This document shows, one piece after another, positions 26,440-37,194 of a DNA stretch of 64,000 nucleotides. Numbering within the stretch: position 1 is the stretch's first letter; every line of letters starts with the position of its first letter. This DNA is from Silurus meridionalis. Its lineage: Eukaryota > Chordata > Actinopteri > Siluriformes > Siluridae. A model generated the notes under the pieces. That model ran no database searches and was not told the origin of the DNA. It saw only the letters and a list, made by a program, of their open reading frames with translations. Where the stretch lies: positions 15,502,608-15,566,607 of the forward strand of contig NC_060886.1 in the NCBI RefSeq assembly GCF_014805685.1. The letters run 5' to 3'. A program made the position numbers and the translations under genes.

Positions 26440-27540
26440 GCTAGACTGTGCTTAGGCTCATAAATAGCACAGCACATCTGCTGCTGCTAATTGACTCACA
26501 CAGGCATTAGCTGGATTAAGTTAGAGCCCAAAGTTCATTAAGCAGATAAATGCATCTCTTAGCCTGCTAAAGAGCTCCAGCACTAACTCAACCCACTGAA
26601 AATAGCACTTAACCTCAATGGAGCACAACTGGGATAAAAACCCATGCTGATTTTAATACTCTGTGGAAATTTAAGGACTATCACAGTTCACAGTTGCTGT
26701 ATAATGAATACAAGTTACCCCCTTGCATCTGCACATAAAATCATGTATAAATAACACTGTATAATACCTACATTCAAACAATATGTGTAATAAAAGGAAT
26801 AAAAAAAAGGGTTATTTTCATTTTGAACATGCGTAACATTGTCTTGTGTAAATTGGCTGATTGGCACGCAGATCCACAGACTTTTGTTGTTTACATTGCA
26901 TAGAGATGTGGTGAATTGTCTTTTGGCTATCTAGAGCACAACAGTGGGAGCTCAGAAAGTGGTGGGGAGTGCTTTCATTGTGCCACTTAGACGACAAATT
27001 ACCCAGACAATAGACCTCTAAAGTTGGCAGCTAATTCAATCGCTACTGTTGACTCCAGGCATTCGCTATGTTTGTCCCCAGTCGGAAATACTCCAAACTT
27101 CATCTGGGTGCAGTCAAACAAAATGAAAGGTAATATTCTTTATCTGCACTGGATAGCTTCAGATGAACTGCTCCAATATGAGTGTAAATAAGATTTAGTG
27201 ATTCCATACTTCAGTTGGCCTCAACTCAAAGTGATTTGGATCAATATTGTCTGCCAGCCCAGCGGTGTGCGACAGGGATTCTATGCCTCAAAATAAGAAG
27301 GCACTGGGGCTGTATTTAAATTTCGACAGTGTCAAATTAATTCCAGTGTTATCTGGAAATTCAATTAGAAAGGAACCCCCCTCTCCCACCTCCCTTTTGT
27401 GAGTAAGAAAGTGTCTAACATCCTGATGTGACAAATTACAGTGCTCAGAGTGCATATCAAGCTGAAGTGTTGAGCCTTGCTAATCTTCCCTCTAATTCTC
27501 AATTACTGTAAAATGAAGCCATAAATCACAAGGACAGCCA
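26440..27540. promoter_or_regulatory. Cluster of CNE-like islands
   Basis: Three unique motif-dense stretches: 26465-26640 (GCTGCTAATTGACTC, GGCATTAGCTGG), 26930-27130 (GACAAATTACCCAGAC, GGCAGCTAATTCAATCGC) and 27260-27520 (GTCAAATTAATTCC, AATTCAATTAGAAAGG, CTAATTCTCAATTACTG). Repeats and coding signal are absent. Good enhancer candidates on texture. Confidence 0.42.
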
Positions 27541-27544
27541 GATC

Positions 27545-28490
27545 GATGGAAACATTGTTTTTGGAGTGATTGGCAGTCTCCCCAAAGGTTACTCTTTAAG
27601 TTGGTTTAAGGTTACCAGTCTCAGAGGGCTGGAAGCAGCTTTAGGGGGGGCTGATGGGGGAGTGGGATGCATGGCAGCTTTGGTGGGTGGGGGTCGAACT
27701 CAATCTATATTATTCAAGAATCCCAGTCCTTTAGGGGATACAGCAGAGGGACAGCACCAATTTTTAGCCCATCAGCCATCCAATTTTTCTCCTTTTCATA
27801 CCTGCTGTAGTAAATGAGAAACAAATTAAATTTCTCCCTACTATCTCCACAGAAACCATTTAAATCCTTTTTGGAAACTAAATTGTCCCCAGACAAATCG
27901 CCCCTGGTTCTATGAAAATATACTATGGTGGTGCAACTGAAATAAATTTGTGTCACTCCGGATATGCCATTGCCTGTAATGCCATTCATTGGGGACTTGC
28001 AGAAAGGCTGGAAAGGGGGAAAAAAAGTAGGGGCACTTTTGGTGAAGAACAAAAGGAGGAAGAAACCTGCTCTGCATGCTTGCTCCCTCCTCTTTCTGCT
28101 GCCCACCACCCACTCACAGCGTTATTAATTTTGAACCAGAGTCTTCACATTCATGAGGCTGAGATTGAAATGTAAATGAGGCAAAGGGAGTGAACAGTCA
28201 GCAGTGGACCTGGCCACACGTCCAGTGTCACAATCGCGTACAATACACACTCCAGCAGTTATCATTCACGCAGATTAAGAGTGCAGAACATCAATCACTA
28301 CATCAGGGAAACAATGAATAAAATGGCACAACAAGGCCGATGAAAAATCCCTGGCACCGTTGCAGTTGTGCACAGGACCGTAGCTGAATGCTGGTGCCTG
28401 ATAGCTACAAAGGAGAGCTTAGTTAGGCTGCCTGGTTTGTCTGCAAGAAATGTTTGGACACAGAGGACCTCTATGTAATTCTGTTAGACT
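27545..28490. promoter_or_regulatory. CNE-like islands with G-rich segment
   Basis: 27545-27720 is G-rich with several runs of 4-7 G; 27830-28000 and 28100-28420 are balanced unique stretches (CAGCGTTATTAATTTTG near 28117, CGCAGATTAAGAG near 28269). Overlapping ORFs on both strands at 27566-28175, up to 131 residues, are not convincing coding regions. Confidence 0.35.
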
Positions 28491-28499
28491 CGGTGCTCT

Positions 28500-29670
28500 G
28501 TTGGACATATTAGAGTGGTTCATCGTGAATATTATTATTTATATAATACTTAAATGATGAGGTTAAATGAGTTTTTTTTTACCTAAAGGGCAATGAACAA
28601 GTGATATCCCCTTAAACTTCATGCTATGAAGTCACCATTTGTTTAGTTTTTTCATGCTAAACGTTCTGGTTTGAAAAAGAAATAATACACAGGACGCTAT
28701 CACTGACGGTTATTCTGCATAATGTTACAGTCCTGTTAAAAAAGAGTAGATTAAAAAAAGCTTTTGACATTAATAAATAAAACTGGGTAGTCTGGGAGAT
28801 CTTCCATTTATTGAAGCTTTATGGACTGTGACAGTGAATATTTAAGAATTATTGGTTGGGATTGGAGGATATATGAAGGCTTGCGACTGACGCAGGGTGG
28901 CTTATTAATGATGAAAGCTGGATATCTTTATGAAGCCTCTATGATATCTTACTTTATTCTTTTCCAAATTACTCTGTATGAGCTACCATGTCACCTCAGC
29001 TTCACATCTAACCCAATCAGTTTGGATCACTTATGGCATCAGGTTGATAACGACTGGTAGAATCTCATTATCTTGAGTACCTCTACAGCCCATAATTTTT
29101 ATTGTCTTCCTTTCTCTTTTTCCTTTTTGTACAATTCTCACTTTCTGCTTTTTTTCTATTTAAAGCTCCGGGTTTTAAAAAGCGGGGTTTGTCTCTCTGC
29201 ACACATTTTAAATCATATTTAAATCATTTATGCTCAATTCTCCAGTATGGGCAGTAGAAATAAAGTGAAATGAAAGCTGCTGAAGTAATAGCAGATGATG
29301 ACTACCTAAGGAGGATCCATGCAGCAAGAGTACTCAAAAATTGACAGTCTGACCAAAATATTTCAAATAATTTATTTTGGTTACATATACCATTTTTATT
29401 CGTAGTACTTTTAAAATGGGGTTGAAGGTGTTTGTAGTGAAATCAAATTCTATTTGTGTTCCAACTATAATTCAAATAGTCCAATAATGCAAAAATAGTC
29501 AGTGAACAGCAGTTCTGTAAGAGGAAAGGTCAAAGGTGACAGGAAGGCTCTTTACAACTGTGGTAAACAGAAACACATCTAAATGTGTAAAAACCAATAG
29601 AATAAAACAGTAAACTATATATGTAAGCTAAGTTAATGAAAAAAGTTATTCTGGTAGTAAAGTTTCTAGT
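28500..29670. other. Gene desert, no gene
   Basis: AT-rich sequence with no recognised feature; 28840-29060 is open for 79 codons, but its product has no known features. Confidence 0.65.
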
Positions 29671-29679
29671 ACATATTTC

Positions 29680-30085
29680 AAAATTTGCCTCAACAGCAGA
29701 ACATCAACAGTTTCAACAGTTCTGTCATATGGTGGTAGTATAATAGTGTGGGCAATGTGCACATTGGGCCCTGTTTGACTCCCACAGCCCTTTTAAGTAT
29801 TATTGTTGGTAGCCATTTACATTTATTTCTGGTAAATTTAAAAGTTCTAATGTTACATCAGGCATAAGCCCAAGTTATCATAAACTGCTTCCAAGAACAT
29901 GACGATGAATTCAATGTATATCAGTGGCCACCTCAGTTATCTTTGGGATGTGGTATGAATGAGCATGAATGTGCAGCTGGCAAATCTGCAGCAATTACAT
30001 GATATGATCATCTTAATATAAGTACAACATGTTGTAGAGGGACCCTAAGGTGTTCCTAATGAAGGGGGCCAGTACATGTATATTA
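29680..30085 (+). mobile_element. Tc1-type DNA transposon remnant, internally deleted
   Basis: Eroded copy of a second common fish Tc1 family: a TTTGCCTCAACAGCAG start region, GTGGTAGTATAATAGTGTGG, ACAGCCC...AGTATTATTGTTGGTAG, GAACATGACGATGAATTC, CTTTGGGATGTGGTATGA (the DLWDVV-type end of the DDE block) and GCAAATCTGCAGCAATTAC. It ends AAGGTGTTCCTAATGAAGG and GGCCAGTACATGTATA, like the consensus end AAGGTGTACCTAATAAAGTG. The stretch carrying the second catalytic Asp seems lost or scrambled, so it is inactive. Confidence 0.8.
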
Positions 30086-30089
30086 GCAG

Positions 30090-30367
30090 TATAAATGTTA
30101 AAATCACCATGTAAAAACATTCAACCTGGCTAGCCAAGACATGAAATGCACAGCCACTGGAATCCTGGCTGGTAGTTCCTTACCAGGAACCAAACAATTC
30201 AGCAGGGAGCACAGGGAGACATGCTGCATACTGACATTTGTGTCTCAATTTATCAAATTGCCATTTTACTGCAAAGCCCTCATACAACTGTGTGCTTTCA
30301 CTTGAGCCTTAACAAAAAGTCTTACACACTTTTTGTACATGCATTTCTCCATAGCAAACCGACTGAA

Positions 30368-30417
<50 letters not shown>

Positions 30418-31590
30418 TCATATGCCATGTTTCTCCAGCTAAGCCCATCATTAAAGCTGCTGGGTAAATTTCTGCGTCTCTGTTTTAGGGACCTCTGCTT
30501 CTCGCGTGTCATTTTTTAATTGACAGTCAATTTTTTAACTCGGCTATAAACATCATTCTGTTCAATCAGTGCTGGTATAGATCAAATAGCAGTGGGCTGC
30601 TACAGATGCCTTCAACCCCGACTTGTCTCGCTGCTTTCATACGGTTTAACACTGTGGCATGCTTTTTTTAGCAGGAGATGGCTGTCACTGTATTTTGTCA
30701 GCAAAACATAATGTTTCTTCATCCTGGCACTCAACGGGAACGACATGAAAATACTGTGGTGCATACGCTGGTTGTAAATCACCCAGCGCAATGTAGTGGC
30801 AGCAGGTAGAGCGAGCTGTGTGTTGTCACGTTCCCTCTGTGGAAGACAGATTGGACAAAAGCCATCATGCTTTAATCAGCTTCCAAATAAATAGATACCC
30901 CCCCTACACAAAAGCACTTTGCCACCTAATGAAACAAAGTGAAAACATGCTAAAACTTACTTATTTTTAGGCTTTTTCTTGCTGCGTCAGGGTTTATTGC
31001 TTTAATGGAAATCTAAAAGTAGTCTTTAAAGCTTGACTTTTATCTGTTTTATATGGACTACAGCCGTTGCTAATATGCTCTTTTTTTGACATTTTGTGTG
31101 TCCTATAATTTTTTGGGGGGCAAAACTTTTCACAAACCTAAATTTAAAGACAGTTTTTCATTCTGTCTTTATATTCGTCATATGTTCTTCAATCAAGTAA
31201 TGGTAAATGTCTTACATTGCTGTGGTTCTTGGTTATGAGTGTTTATATTATGCAGACTACAATGAATTGCACTGTTTGAAAACTAGACACGTAAAATGAC
31301 TGCGTCAGTACTGTATTGTCTGAAGGATGGGGAATTATTTTGAATAAGCCAAAGTTCACTTCTTAGTATTTTAAATATTTTGTATAAACACATGGCAACA
31401 GCTATATATTTAATGATAATCAGTGTTTGGCATTCACAAAAGTGCAAGAAGCTATGCTGTAGTGCACTTGTGAGAACTGTGTATGGGTTTCTAGAGCCCC
31501 CTCAGTGGCTTGCACCCATATCATTTTGGGTATGGCTCCAAATCTAATAACTTTCCATCTCACATTAGGGACCATCTGCCTTAAGCAATA
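30090..31590. other. Gene desert, no gene
   Basis: Contains an AT microsatellite at 30369-30415 and a weakly CNE-like stretch at 30480-30900. No gene or RNA gene was seen. Confidence 0.65.
30369..30415. repeat. AT dinucleotide microsatellite
   Basis: About 23 AT units; produces spurious Ile-Tyr ORFs on both strands. Confidence 0.98.
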
Positions 31591-31699
31591 AGCCTCATAT
31601 AGTCAGCACCATGCTATCCTGTCGATGCTCCAAGCCCTTACACCACTCAAAGTCCTTTTGGGGGGACAGATGTTCCCACTGCCCCAAAATAAAAAAAAT

Positions 31700-32740
31700 C
31701 GAGTTAAAGCTTGCTGCTAGAGGATTCACTCTGTTTTGCTGCAGTTGATTAGTGTTAACCAAATAAGGGAGACATTACTGACAGCAAGCTGCATGGAGCA
31801 GGGCAGCTCTTGAGACAGGGGCAGATGGCCTTGCTTGAGCTGCTGTAATGCAGTAAGACTTGTTGAGGAGTCGGCAGTATTGATTTCATTTCTGCTCTTA
31901 GATGCAACTACCATATCTACATGTGTCGGCAGTGATATGGGCAAGCAAGAAATCCAATAGCTGGGTCTAAAATGGAAGCGATTGCGTTGGTGGCCATTAA
32001 GGCTGTCAATCCCATCTGTTTCCTAAAGGAGCCACCTCCATTTCGAAAGAAAAGTCTGCTGTGTGAGGAACAGTATCTGGGACCACTGTAACCCCACATA
32101 CAAGAACACCTCTCTCCATTATAATGAATTAGGTAGGCAATGTCTTGGGATTGGGTTTCTGGTCTTAAAATAGAGAGCTGCAGATGAGGATGCCCTCAGG
32201 TGAATATAGACTTGAGATGCATGCTGGATAGCAGGGTCAGAGTCGTTTGATATTCTGTTGCTGAAGTGGTCATGGAGAGTAATGAGTAACATTTATCTTT
32301 ATATACAGCAAGCAGTGAGTCAATGTAATACCAACTGTAATTACGCAGCAGTTATTACATTGAAAGTTGTGGCATGAGGTCTCAATGAACATATCCATCA
32401 GATGACCATATTGATCGAATACTTTATACTGTCGCCTTTAATAAATAATTTCCTTGAAACTGTGGCATACAAGGGTCTCGGAGTAGATTTAAAGCTATCA
32501 GAATAACTCATCATGCCGTTTGACACATTTATCTTTTGTTACCTTATATTGGAAGTAGTGTATCTTGTGTAGTGGGTTATTAGTGTGTATGTTTGATAAA
32601 TGTTCCGGCCGCGATTGTTGCGGTCCCTGGGACAGCTCGCTACCACTGATGTACTTATTAATAATAAATTGTCTCTGCAGAATGTGAGAATTCTTCCTCC
32701 CTTTACAGTTATTGTGTAAACAAAAGACTGTTTGCGTTAT
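31700..32740. promoter_or_regulatory. Cluster of CNE-like islands
   Basis: Unique balanced stretches at 31720-32100 (GTGGCCATTAAGGCTGTC), 32320-32560 (CTGTAATTACGCAGC, CGCCTTTAATAAATAATTTC) and 32600-32690 (TTCCGGCCGCGATTGTTGCG, TATTAATAATAAATTG). No coding signal; regulatory role inferred. Confidence 0.38.
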
Positions 32741-32749
32741 CCATCTTAA

Positions 32750-33822
32750 TAGAAGACATTTTATTCAATAAAGATAACTTGGTGGAGAAAAATGAGATCT
32801 CTTAACTCTCTCACCCTCTTTTGCCCTCACTCCTTCTCCGTTTATCCTGTGACATTTCCTGTTTCTGTCAGACTGCCCTTGGTGCTGTGTCACTGTGGAG
32901 CTCAGCCTATCAGAGAGAATAACAGTGCTAATGAGCGTTTCCTTACAGCACTTTATTACCCCTATGCAGATATACAGGCCTGCCAGATGTAAGGTTTTGA
33001 ATCAACCTACATTGGGAGCAGTACACATTAGATGCAGACAAAATTGATGGCCATCATAAACAATTGTAAATTTGATTAAGACACATCCAATAATAACCAA
33101 TAGCCTTATAATAACCAAATGATTATAATTTATATGTAAAGTTATATGCAATGTTTTGCAAAAATGCAGCTCTAATATGGCTTTACTCTTTTTTGTGTAT
33201 GTTGGCTGGTCATGTTGGGGGGTTGTTTCTCCTTCACCTGGTGTTTTATAAAAATATGGTGAGTAAGTTTGTGCACTGCGGTCAGTGGAGAGCAGTAAAT
33301 TACCCCTGTAACAAAGTTAACATTGATTCAGATAGAAGTGCTTGTCCACATGTAACAACGATAACCTTTTAGTAGATTTAGAAAACAAATTTGACACCCA
33401 TTAAAATAAGGAATGATTTGGTCCCCTTCCAAAGAACCTACAGTACTTGGATGAGGTAGAGCCATTAATACCCCATGTTGCTCTTTTATGGCAACCCAGC
33501 AGGGGCCCTCAAGCAGCTCAGTCTAAAACTAAAATGACATAACAAATTACTCTGCAAAACATGAGGATACAATGGCTTATGTTAACTTACTGCATCTATG
33601 AATAGCATATGGACACTCAGTGACTGCATTTGACTTTGTGCTCAGTGTTAACAGGGATTTAACAAATTCAACAGAATCCTTCAAAAGAGCTGAAAAATTA
33701 AAAGAGTAAACAGCTGATAAAGCATGTTCTGAAGAGAAAAAAAAGGATAAGAAAATTGTCTATACATTTTTCACCAGTCTAATACCAAATATTTTTCCAC
33801 AAAAATGCAGACAACACACACA

Positions 33823-33898
<76 letters not shown>

Positions 33899-34290
33899 CA
33901 CAGGTTCAATTTTATATGGTAACATAATGCTATGAGTCTTAATAAGCTGCTTTTCTGGGACATGTTAAGTTATATTTCCCACAAACAGTGACTTATGTCA
34001 TCTAGTGGAGCCATTGAGTTAGTAAAATATTTTTACAAGTTGAAGTGCTAAAGTGACAAGTCTGTCAGAAAAAGTAGTTTGTCCTCTGCAGTTCAGTGAA
34101 AATATTATGAGAACTCAAAGACGAAGATGAGAGGCGAGTGATGGACATTTCTGACATTCAGGGGCACTTAGGCAATTATTAACAGTTTATGCCAGTCACC
34201 ACACTTGACACAAACCAAACATTGTAGAGCAGCCTTAGGTCACATGGGGAAACTCATTTCTGCATGTGTTTGGTGATCAAATGTCCACAC
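32750..34290. other. Gene desert, no gene
   Basis: Unique AT-rich sequence with a CA microsatellite at 33814-33890. No recognised gene, transposon or convincing CNE. Confidence 0.65.
33814..33890. repeat. CA dinucleotide microsatellite
   Basis: About 38 CA units with one TA interruption near 33829. Confidence 0.98.
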
Positions 34291-34295
34291 TGGTC

Positions 34296-34297
<2 letters not shown>

Positions 34298-34381
<84 letters not shown>
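34298..34381. repeat. AT dinucleotide microsatellite
   Basis: About 42 AT units. First of three long AT tracts within 1.4 kb. Confidence 0.98.
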
Positions 34382-34384
<3 letters not shown>

Positions 34385-34422
34385 GCTAAATTTTGAGATC
34401 AAAATTGATGAGATCTAATGTC

Positions 34423-34425
<3 letters not shown>

Positions 34426-34502
<77 letters not shown>
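34426..34502. repeat. AT dinucleotide microsatellite
   Basis: About 38 AT units, followed by a T-rich run to about 34530. The entry sequences of this and the previous tract share AATGTCCACA (34280 and 34417), suggesting local duplication. Confidence 0.98.
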
Positions 34503-34511
<9 letters not shown>

Positions 34512-34760
34512 CTTTCTTTCTTTTTTTTTTTATTTATGGTATATTTTTGCTTGGCCATTAACAGTAAGATGCTGTGGGTGTCAATAATTCCGGATTAGCA
34601 TCAGTTAACAAACGTTCCCAAAGTGGCCAAACCATAGTCTCTATTGTCGCAATTCAGAGTCAGCAATTTTTATAATTGTTTTCTTGCAGGTCAAACTCTC
34701 TATTATTGTGTATGTTTTCAAGTTTCGTAAAACGTATAAAGGATTGCATTCGGTACACTG

Positions 34761-34784
34761 AACCGAATATATATATATTCGGTT
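34761..34784. repeat. 24-bp perfect palindrome
   Basis: AACCGAAT and ATTCGGTT arms joined by an ATATATAT centre, inside the probable hAT remnant. Confidence 0.9.
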
Positions 34785-35042
34785 TTATATGTTATATATA
34801 CGTTATATTATATATACTTTATATATTCGGAGTGTCACTGTGGCTACTCGCTCCGGACCGGAAATAAGATTTGTCTTGCGCATGCATGAAAATGCTAAAT
34901 TATTCCTAGTACTAACGGTAGCCACTAATCAGGAATTGGCTAGTGGCTAATGCTAGCACTATGGATTCTTTAGCGTTTATGTTCAGCTTCAAGAATTTCT
35001 CTTAAAAGGAGAAAATCCTGGCAATTCCACATATTGAGGGAG

Positions 35043-35078
35043 TGAATGAATGAATGAATGAATGAATGAATGAATGAA
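35043..35078. repeat. TGAA tetranucleotide repeat
   Basis: About nine TGAA units, followed by a GGAA-rich tail to 35094. Confidence 0.95.
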
Positions 35079-35193
35079 GGATGGAAGGAAGGAATGAAAA
35101 CATTTGTTAAAGTCTGCTGAAATAAGTAAAACAGTTCAGTAGATCATATATTTAATGATATTTAATATTAAATAAAAATTAAATATTAAATGT

Positions 35194-35196
<3 letters not shown>

Positions 35197-35247
<51 letters not shown>
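35197..35247. repeat. AC dinucleotide microsatellite
   Basis: About 25 AC units. Confidence 0.98.
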
Positions 35248-35252
<5 letters not shown>

Positions 35253-35640
35253 CGGTGTTACATAAATGGGGTTTATCAATTGTATGCTATTTAATTTAAA
35301 TGTTCCATTTATTTTATTTACTTAATTTAATTTGTGCCAATTTATTTAATTTAATCAATTTAATCAATTTAATAAAAAAGTGTATTGCATTCATTTGATT
35401 TATTTGATTTAAAATGTAAGAAAATATTATAAAATATTATTTTATATGATATTTAACCAGGCAGGCATTTCATTTAAAATTGTTTAAATAAAAAAAATTA
35501 AACTGTTGATGTTCTCAAATGTAAATATAAATAAAGTGCGTTAATAAAGAATGACAAGCAATTTTATGTTTACCATTTCTTCCCCCTAACCCTATCCAAG
35601 ATACGTACCAAAACCGTGAATTTTGTGTACCGTTACACCC

Positions 35641-35644
<4 letters not shown>

Positions 35645-35702
<58 letters not shown>
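35645..35702. repeat. AT dinucleotide microsatellite
   Basis: About 29 AT units directly at the right end of the probable hAT remnant. Confidence 0.98.
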
Positions 35703-35705
<3 letters not shown>

Positions 35706-35709
35706 CCTA

Positions 35710-36890
35710 ATGCACAACGCCTGTGAGGAAAAGCTTTGAATTGCAGCTGCTCATTAATGCTGGGCAAGTCTGTGATCAGAGTGGTCAAATGGCATGCAGG
35801 TGTGGTGCAAGACCATAGACTCAGCAGATGGACTTTGGCCTGTCAACACTGGTTCCCAGGGAGCGCAGGATGAATGCAAAAAGGTCAGTCTCTGTAAAAT
35901 CTTTACCATGGAGTTCATGTCATCCAGTGGAGACCTCAACTATGTTTTGTTAACTGTCCAACAATTTTGATGCACCCCTGACAGCACATTTCTTCCATGT
36001 AGACTGAAAGGTAATTGATGAAAATTGCTCATCGCTTCACAGTCTTGCCATTTAAAATCAAATGCTTAGACTCGGGTGTTTTCTTCTACTATGTAGGGTA
36101 ATTGTTCTCCAGATTGCCCACAGGGGCTCCACAAAAACTCAAGAAGTATCCACATTCCTGTATAGGTTAATCTGAATTGAGTGTGGTTTTCAGAGAAAAT
36201 CAAAACATCCTGATTTCCTGACAGGGCTGGTTTGGCATACATGCCTCCCCCATTTTCAAGGCAGCTCATCTGCATTCTGATGAGTGTTACCAATAATTTG
36301 TTTCAGACAGACTCTGCATAAGTCCACACATATAACTGTCAGGTATAGTTTTAAAGTTATTCTCTGACAGGACAACAGTGAGTAAGCATGAGCTACAGAC
36401 AGTCACTGATATGTCTAATGGGTTTAATATGTTCTAAAGAAATCTCAGGGGGCTTTGTGGTTGCTGCTTTACTTGGATACTTTTTGTTGCAAAATAAATG
36501 AATAGGTTTAATCTGTAAGGTAATTACAAGAAAAAAAGCTCTTTGTAATTAGAGACTAATGACAAGATTTCTGCATGCTCTTGCCAAACAGCTGTTTTGG
36601 AAAGGTAGGACTCCAGCCCTTTCATTGTGTATATTCCAACATATGAAAGTAATTTAGCTGTGCTTAAGTGTCTACAAACAATTAGGGCAAAATGTAAAGA
36701 TGTCATTATGTACAACTTCTGAAACCTTTTTTTTCTCTTCCTTCCTTGTGGGCCAGCAGAACAATTATTAACAATCTTCATCTGCAAGGTACACCTCATG
36801 AATTTTACATCGCCTTCTATCATTACCATAACTAGACTATCAAAGATATTCGAAGACTTCAATATTCTTTCTGTTGACATTTTCTTTCAG
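35710..36890. other. Gene desert, no gene
   Basis: Unique sequence. ORFs of 61-118 residues on the minus strand (up to 36524-36880) show no domain, composition or splice context pointing to a gene. Confidence 0.6.
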
Positions 36891-36892
36891 AT

Positions 36893-37190
36893 CTGTTGTC
36901 AAGAATCTGACCTTTGCCAGCAATTAAATATTCCCTTGAATATTTTGCTCCTCCTTTTGAGCAGATCTGTACATTTATAAATGCATATGTAAGTGTGTGG
37001 AGAAGTGGGTGAGTGGGTTTTGTGAAAGCATGCATCTTTCCATTTACATTGGCAGCATGGCACTGTTTTTTGTTATACATATGCTTTACTAATTCTCTCT
37101 TCTCCAGACATTACAGTTGTCTCCGAACAAAATAACAGAATATGGACTGTCTATATGATACAGTAAAAAAAAAACTTTACATAACACTTG
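36893..37190 (+). repeat. Diverged duplicated block, copy A
   Basis: Shares a collinear series of words with 39768-40030: AATCTGACCT/TATCTGACCT, CAGCAATTAAATATT, a TTTGAGCAGATC/TTGTGAGCAAGTCC region, TACATTTATA, GTGTGGAGAA, TTTACATTGGCAGCAT and TATGGACTG/TATGGATTG followed by an A-rich tail. It matches no transposon family I recognise. Confidence 0.65.
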
Positions 37191-37194
37191 AATT

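Larger units (their letters stand above)
34660..35643. mobile_element. Probable hAT-like repeat remnant with internal microsatellites
   Basis: The right end reads GATACGTACCAAAACCGTGA, then TTTTGTGTACCGTTACACCC and CTAA. Its reverse complement begins TTAGGGGTGTAACGGTACAC, a well-known start of fish hAT-type elements. Near the left side TTCGGTACACTGAACCGAAT fits the same family's GGTACAC/GAACCG blocks. Between them are TGAA and AC microsatellites and ATTTAATTTA-rich sequence. Left boundary uncertain; no transposase seen. Confidence 0.5.

Noticed and set aside
27714..28109. 131-residue minus-strand ORF
   Set aside because: Overlaps ORFs in other frames on both strands in a CNE-like region; no recognisable domain, splice context or start context.
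30221..30512. Ile-Tyr repeat ORFs on both strands
   Set aside because: Direct translation of the AT microsatellite; the same applies near 34393, 53472, 61587 and 61625.
33490..33510. CTCF-like CCAGCAGGGGCCCT
   Set aside because: Breaks the GGC core of the motif at two strongly constrained positions.
33760..33963. Val-Cys repeat ORF
   Set aside because: Translation of the CA microsatellite.
36524..36880. 118-residue minus-strand ORF
   Set aside because: No family resemblance, AT-rich codon use like the background, no neighbouring exon.
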